A stretch of DNA of 22,226 nucleotides, taken from contig DJBL01000058.1 in the NCBI GenBank assembly GCA_002435595.1, forward strand, positions 958-23,183, in the 5' to 3' direction. Source of the stretch: Stenotrophomonas maltophilia. GTDB lineage: Bacteria > Pseudomonadota > Gammaproteobacteria > Xanthomonadales > Xanthomonadaceae. The notes under the pieces were generated by a model. The model searched no databases. It was not told the DNA's origin and was given only the letters and a program-made list of their open reading frames with translations. The first letter of the stretch is position 1; the number at the start of each line of letters is the position of its first letter. Position numbers and translations under genes: made by a program. Of this stretch, positions 20,280 to 22,226 are shown in pieces.

Positions 20280-21425
20280 ATGGCTTCAAGGATGACGCAC
20301 CTCTTCTGCGCTGTGCAGCGTGCCACCTCCCGGCGGCACCTCGCGCTGGCGCTGGCCGCGCTCGGGCTGCTTGTCACCGCGTCCGCGGCCGGCGCAAGGC
20401 CCGCCGAAAGACTCAAGATGCATCGCAGCAGCGCCGGCACCCCGGGTCCGGACGGCTGGCTGGAGGCCACCTCCACCGCAGGCAATTTCTCGGTCCGCCT
20501 GCCCTGTCGCTTCAACGACTTCACGCTGACGCCTGGCGCCGGCGATGTGGTCCAGGGCGATGCGCTGGTCTGCGGCAGCCAGGGCATCACGTTCGCCGCG
20601 ACGCGGCTGCGGTACCGCGATGCGGCGCTGGCCAGCAAGTTCTTCGAAGGCCTTGCCCAGCCCGGAATGTTGCCGGGCGCCACGCTCGAGCGCAGCCCGC
20701 ATCGCGACCGCCCCGCCATCACCCGCCAGTTCGACAACGATGGCGAGTGTGGCCTGATGCGGATCGTGCGCGGCAGCGTGGACAACGTGGTGATGACCGT
20801 CGAAGCGCCCGCTGGGCAGTGCAGCAGCGCCAGTACGGTCGGGATGCGGTTCCTGGACTCGCTGGTGATCGACGCTGCCCCTGCCATTGCCGACGCCGGC
20901 CCTGCCGTGGCCACCTCGCCCAACGCCATGACGTTGTCCGAGTGCCCGCTCGATGCCGAACTGGCTGGCCCGCAGGCGATCGCCGCCTTCAAGGCGCTGC
21001 CACGCGACGTGGAGGAGCAGATGCCGGGCGACGCCTGCACCCCGGCCACCCGCGCCTCGGTGATGATGCGGCGCGACGGCCTCTGCAGGATCGGCGATCA
21101 GACCATGACCTTCGCCAGCCTGATGACGCTCAAGGACGCCGACACCCCGGTCTCGATGATGTTCATGACCGCCTACCGTCCGGACAGCCACGCCGCGCTG
21201 CAGGCCACGCTGGAACAGCGTTATCGCAGCCAGCCTGCCTCGAACTACCCGCGCGCGGTGCCGGCGCGTCGGCAACCGGCCACGCTCGTGGTCCAGCCGC
21301 ACGGCACCCTGGTGATCCTGGGCAAGTCCCCGCCGGAAACCCCTGGCGACGGGATGACCAGCGTGCAGCAGTTTGCCCCGGCCAATGCCGGGCTGGTCAA
21401 TCGCGATATCAACACCTGTCGCTGA
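20280..21425 (+). CDS. Exported cysteine-containing protein of unknown function
   Basis: 381 residues from the ATG at 20280. A signal peptide is clear: basic RATSRRH, hydrophobic LALALAALGLLVT, and AXA-type cleavage in SAAGA near residue 39. The mature part has eight cysteines spread along its length (within PCRF, VCGS, ECGL, QCSS, ECPL, ACTP, LCRI and TCR near the end), suggesting four periplasmic disulfides. Two halves may be related in outline (SVRLPCRFNDF early; ATRASVMMRRDG later), but no repeat is certain. No family or catalytic motif is recognised. The start is uncertain: no good Shine-Dalgarno precedes 20280 or the in-frame ATG at 20292, and the frame opens at 20226. Confidence 0.65.
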   Translation: MASRMTHLFCAVQRATSRRHLALALAALGLLVTASAAGARPAERLKMHRSSAGTPGPDGWLEATSTAGNFSVRLPCRFNDFTLTPGAGDVVQGDALVCGSQGITFAATRLRYRDAALASKFFEGLAQPGMLPGATLERSPHRDRPAITRQFDNDGECGLMRIVRGSVDNVVMTVEAPAGQCSSASTVGMRFLDSLVIDAAPAIADAGPAVATSPNAMTLSECPLDAELAGPQAIAAFKALPRDVEEQMPGDACTPATRASVMMRRDGLCRIGDQTMTFASLMTLKDADTPVSMMFMTAYRPDSHAALQATLEQRYRSQPASNYPRAVPARRQPATLVVQPHGTLVILGKSPPETPGDGMTSVQQFAPANAGLVNRDINTCR

Positions 21426-21499
21426 TGCTCGACCGCAACGTCGAACGCGTCACCGCCATGGGCGCGCTGCGGCGCGGCAATCGCCACGCCCAGCCGCGC

Positions 21500-22226
21500 C
21501 TACAGCGTCCTGGCCCACAACTGTGACACCTGCGGCTTGCCGAACAGCTGCTCCTGCTGTTCGGTGAGCAGCTCGAACCCGGCCCGGGCAAACAGCCGAC
21601 CGGCATCGGTGAGCGCGGCGTTGGTCCACAGCACCATGCGCTTGTAGCCCACCGCCGCAGCGAAGGCGATCGCTTCCTCCACCAGGCGGCGGCCGATGCC
21701 TCTGCCGCGGCTGCCGGCATCCACGTAAAGCAGGCGCAGCTTGGCGGTCTGCGGGTCATGCCGGACCACGAACACCGAGCCCACCGCCGCACCGTCGCGC
21801 TCTGCGATCCAGCACCGTTCGGTGCGTGCATCGTGCTCGCGGATGTAGCGGGCCACCACGTCGGCCACCAGCGCTTCGAACTCGGTGTTCCAGCCGTACT
21901 CGCGCGCGTACAGCGCGCCATGCCGGTGCACGATCCAGCCCATGTCGCCCGGGCGCGGATCGCGCAGCACGTAGCCCTCGCCCGGCCCTGCCAACAGCGA
22001 CTGGATCTGCCCCATCGCCTCGACCAGGCGCTGCCGGGCCGCGTCGCTGAGCGGGGCAAGCACGCCGGCGGTCGCCTCGGCGGTGGCCGCGTCCAGCTGC
22101 GCGAACACCGCGCGGCCGGCGTCGGTGAGCGCCAGCACGCTGGCGCGCGCGTCGTGGGTGGCCGGGCGCCGGGCCACCAGCCCGCGTGATTCCAGTGCTC
22201 CCAGCAGTCGGCTGACGTAGCCCGCC
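21500..22226 (-). CDS. MarR-GNAT bifunctional regulator/acetyltransferase, 5' end cut by window
   Basis: 241 residues are visible; the start lies beyond the window edge. The first part (GYVSRLLGALESRGLVARRP, then SVLALTDAGRAVFAQLD) is the recognition helix and wing of a MarR winged helix. After a helical linker comes a GNAT N-acetyltransferase domain from about LRDPRPGDMGWIVHRHGALYAREYGW, with acetyl-CoA motif RLLYVDAGSRGRGIGRRLV (the RGRGIG pyrophosphate loop) and the closing ALTDAGRLFARAGFELL. This domain order is a known fused family whose members may acetylate a small molecule while controlling nearby genes. The substrate and target cannot be inferred here. Confidence 0.92.
   Translation of the reverse strand, partial: AGYVSRLLGALESRGLVARRPATHDARASVLALTDAGRAVFAQLDAATAEATAGVLAPLSDAARQRLVEAMGQIQSLLAGPGEGYVLRDPRPGDMGWIVHRHGALYAREYGWNTEFEALVADVVARYIREHDARTERCWIAERDGAAVGSVFVVRHDPQTAKLRLLYVDAGSRGRGIGRRLVEEAIAFAAAVGYKRMVLWTNAALTDAGRLFARAGFELLTEQQEQLFGKPQVSQLWARTL

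Noticed and set aside
1..22226. Mobile elements, phage genes, CRISPR arrays, tRNA or rRNA genes
   Set aside because: No transposase or integrase, no regularly spaced repeat array and no tRNA- or rRNA-like segment was recognised on either strand.

Overview
The window is a gene-dense, very GC-rich stretch of bacterial chromosome with few gaps. Protein content and style (bo3 oxidase operon with copper chaperones, LytTR two-component pair, many divergent regulator/target pairs, several promoters placed so close to the start codon that the messages look leaderless) suggest a gammaproteobacterium of the Xanthomonadaceae/Lysobacteraceae, close to Stenotrophomonas or Xanthomonas. This is inferred from protein resemblance and composition only. 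No rRNA, tRNA, CRISPR, insertion sequence or phage gene was seen, and no gene-free stretch exceeds 200 bases.

Layout. 1-1392: start of an MFS transporter cut by the window edge, divergent from a LysR regulator. 1444-2816: mntH, an Nramp manganese importer behind an almost perfect MntR box. 2806-4107: a MerR-family regulator divergent from a SAM-dependent methyltransferase, with a SoxR-box-like palindrome between them. 4186-9184 (minus strand): a six-gene respiratory operon cyoABCD followed by a PCu(A)C copper chaperone and a Sco/SenC lipoprotein. From cyoB onward every junction is a 4-base start/stop overlap. 9375-10739: a MocR-type (GntR plus aminotransferase) regulator divergent from cyoA. 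10638-11146: a small membrane protein and a doubtful tiny downstream ORF. 11339-15392: a secreted S33 (TAP-like) peptidase/hydrolase divergent from a LytS-like histidine kinase and LytTR response regulator. 15399-19830: a cluster with a single-EF-hand protein, an HxlR regulator, a PRISE-family enone reductase, an AcuI/YhdH reductase, a NemR/AcuR-like TetR regulator and an Hsp31/DJ-1-like protein. 19876-22226: a small membrane protein, an unrecognised exported cysteine-rich protein and a MarR-GNAT fusion cut by the window edge.

How the parts work together. The cyo operon encodes a quinol oxidase whose catalytic and quinone-site residues match E. coli CyoB position for position; the two trailing copper proteins probably load CuB, since this oxidase type has no CuA. 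The most system-like region is 15719-19830. Two regulators with well-placed sensor-type cysteines (HxlR Cys14, TetR Cys109 with Lys178) flank reductases for activated C=C bonds and a glyoxalase/deglycase-like protein. An identical 15-bp operator occurs before both the tetR/acuI pair and the Hsp31-like gene. I read this as a reactive-electrophile (enone, acrylate, aldehyde or hypochlorite) defence cluster.

Three regulator genes (mocR, the histidine kinase, tetR), and possibly mntH, share a TANNNT hexamer 6 or 7 bases before a start codon.
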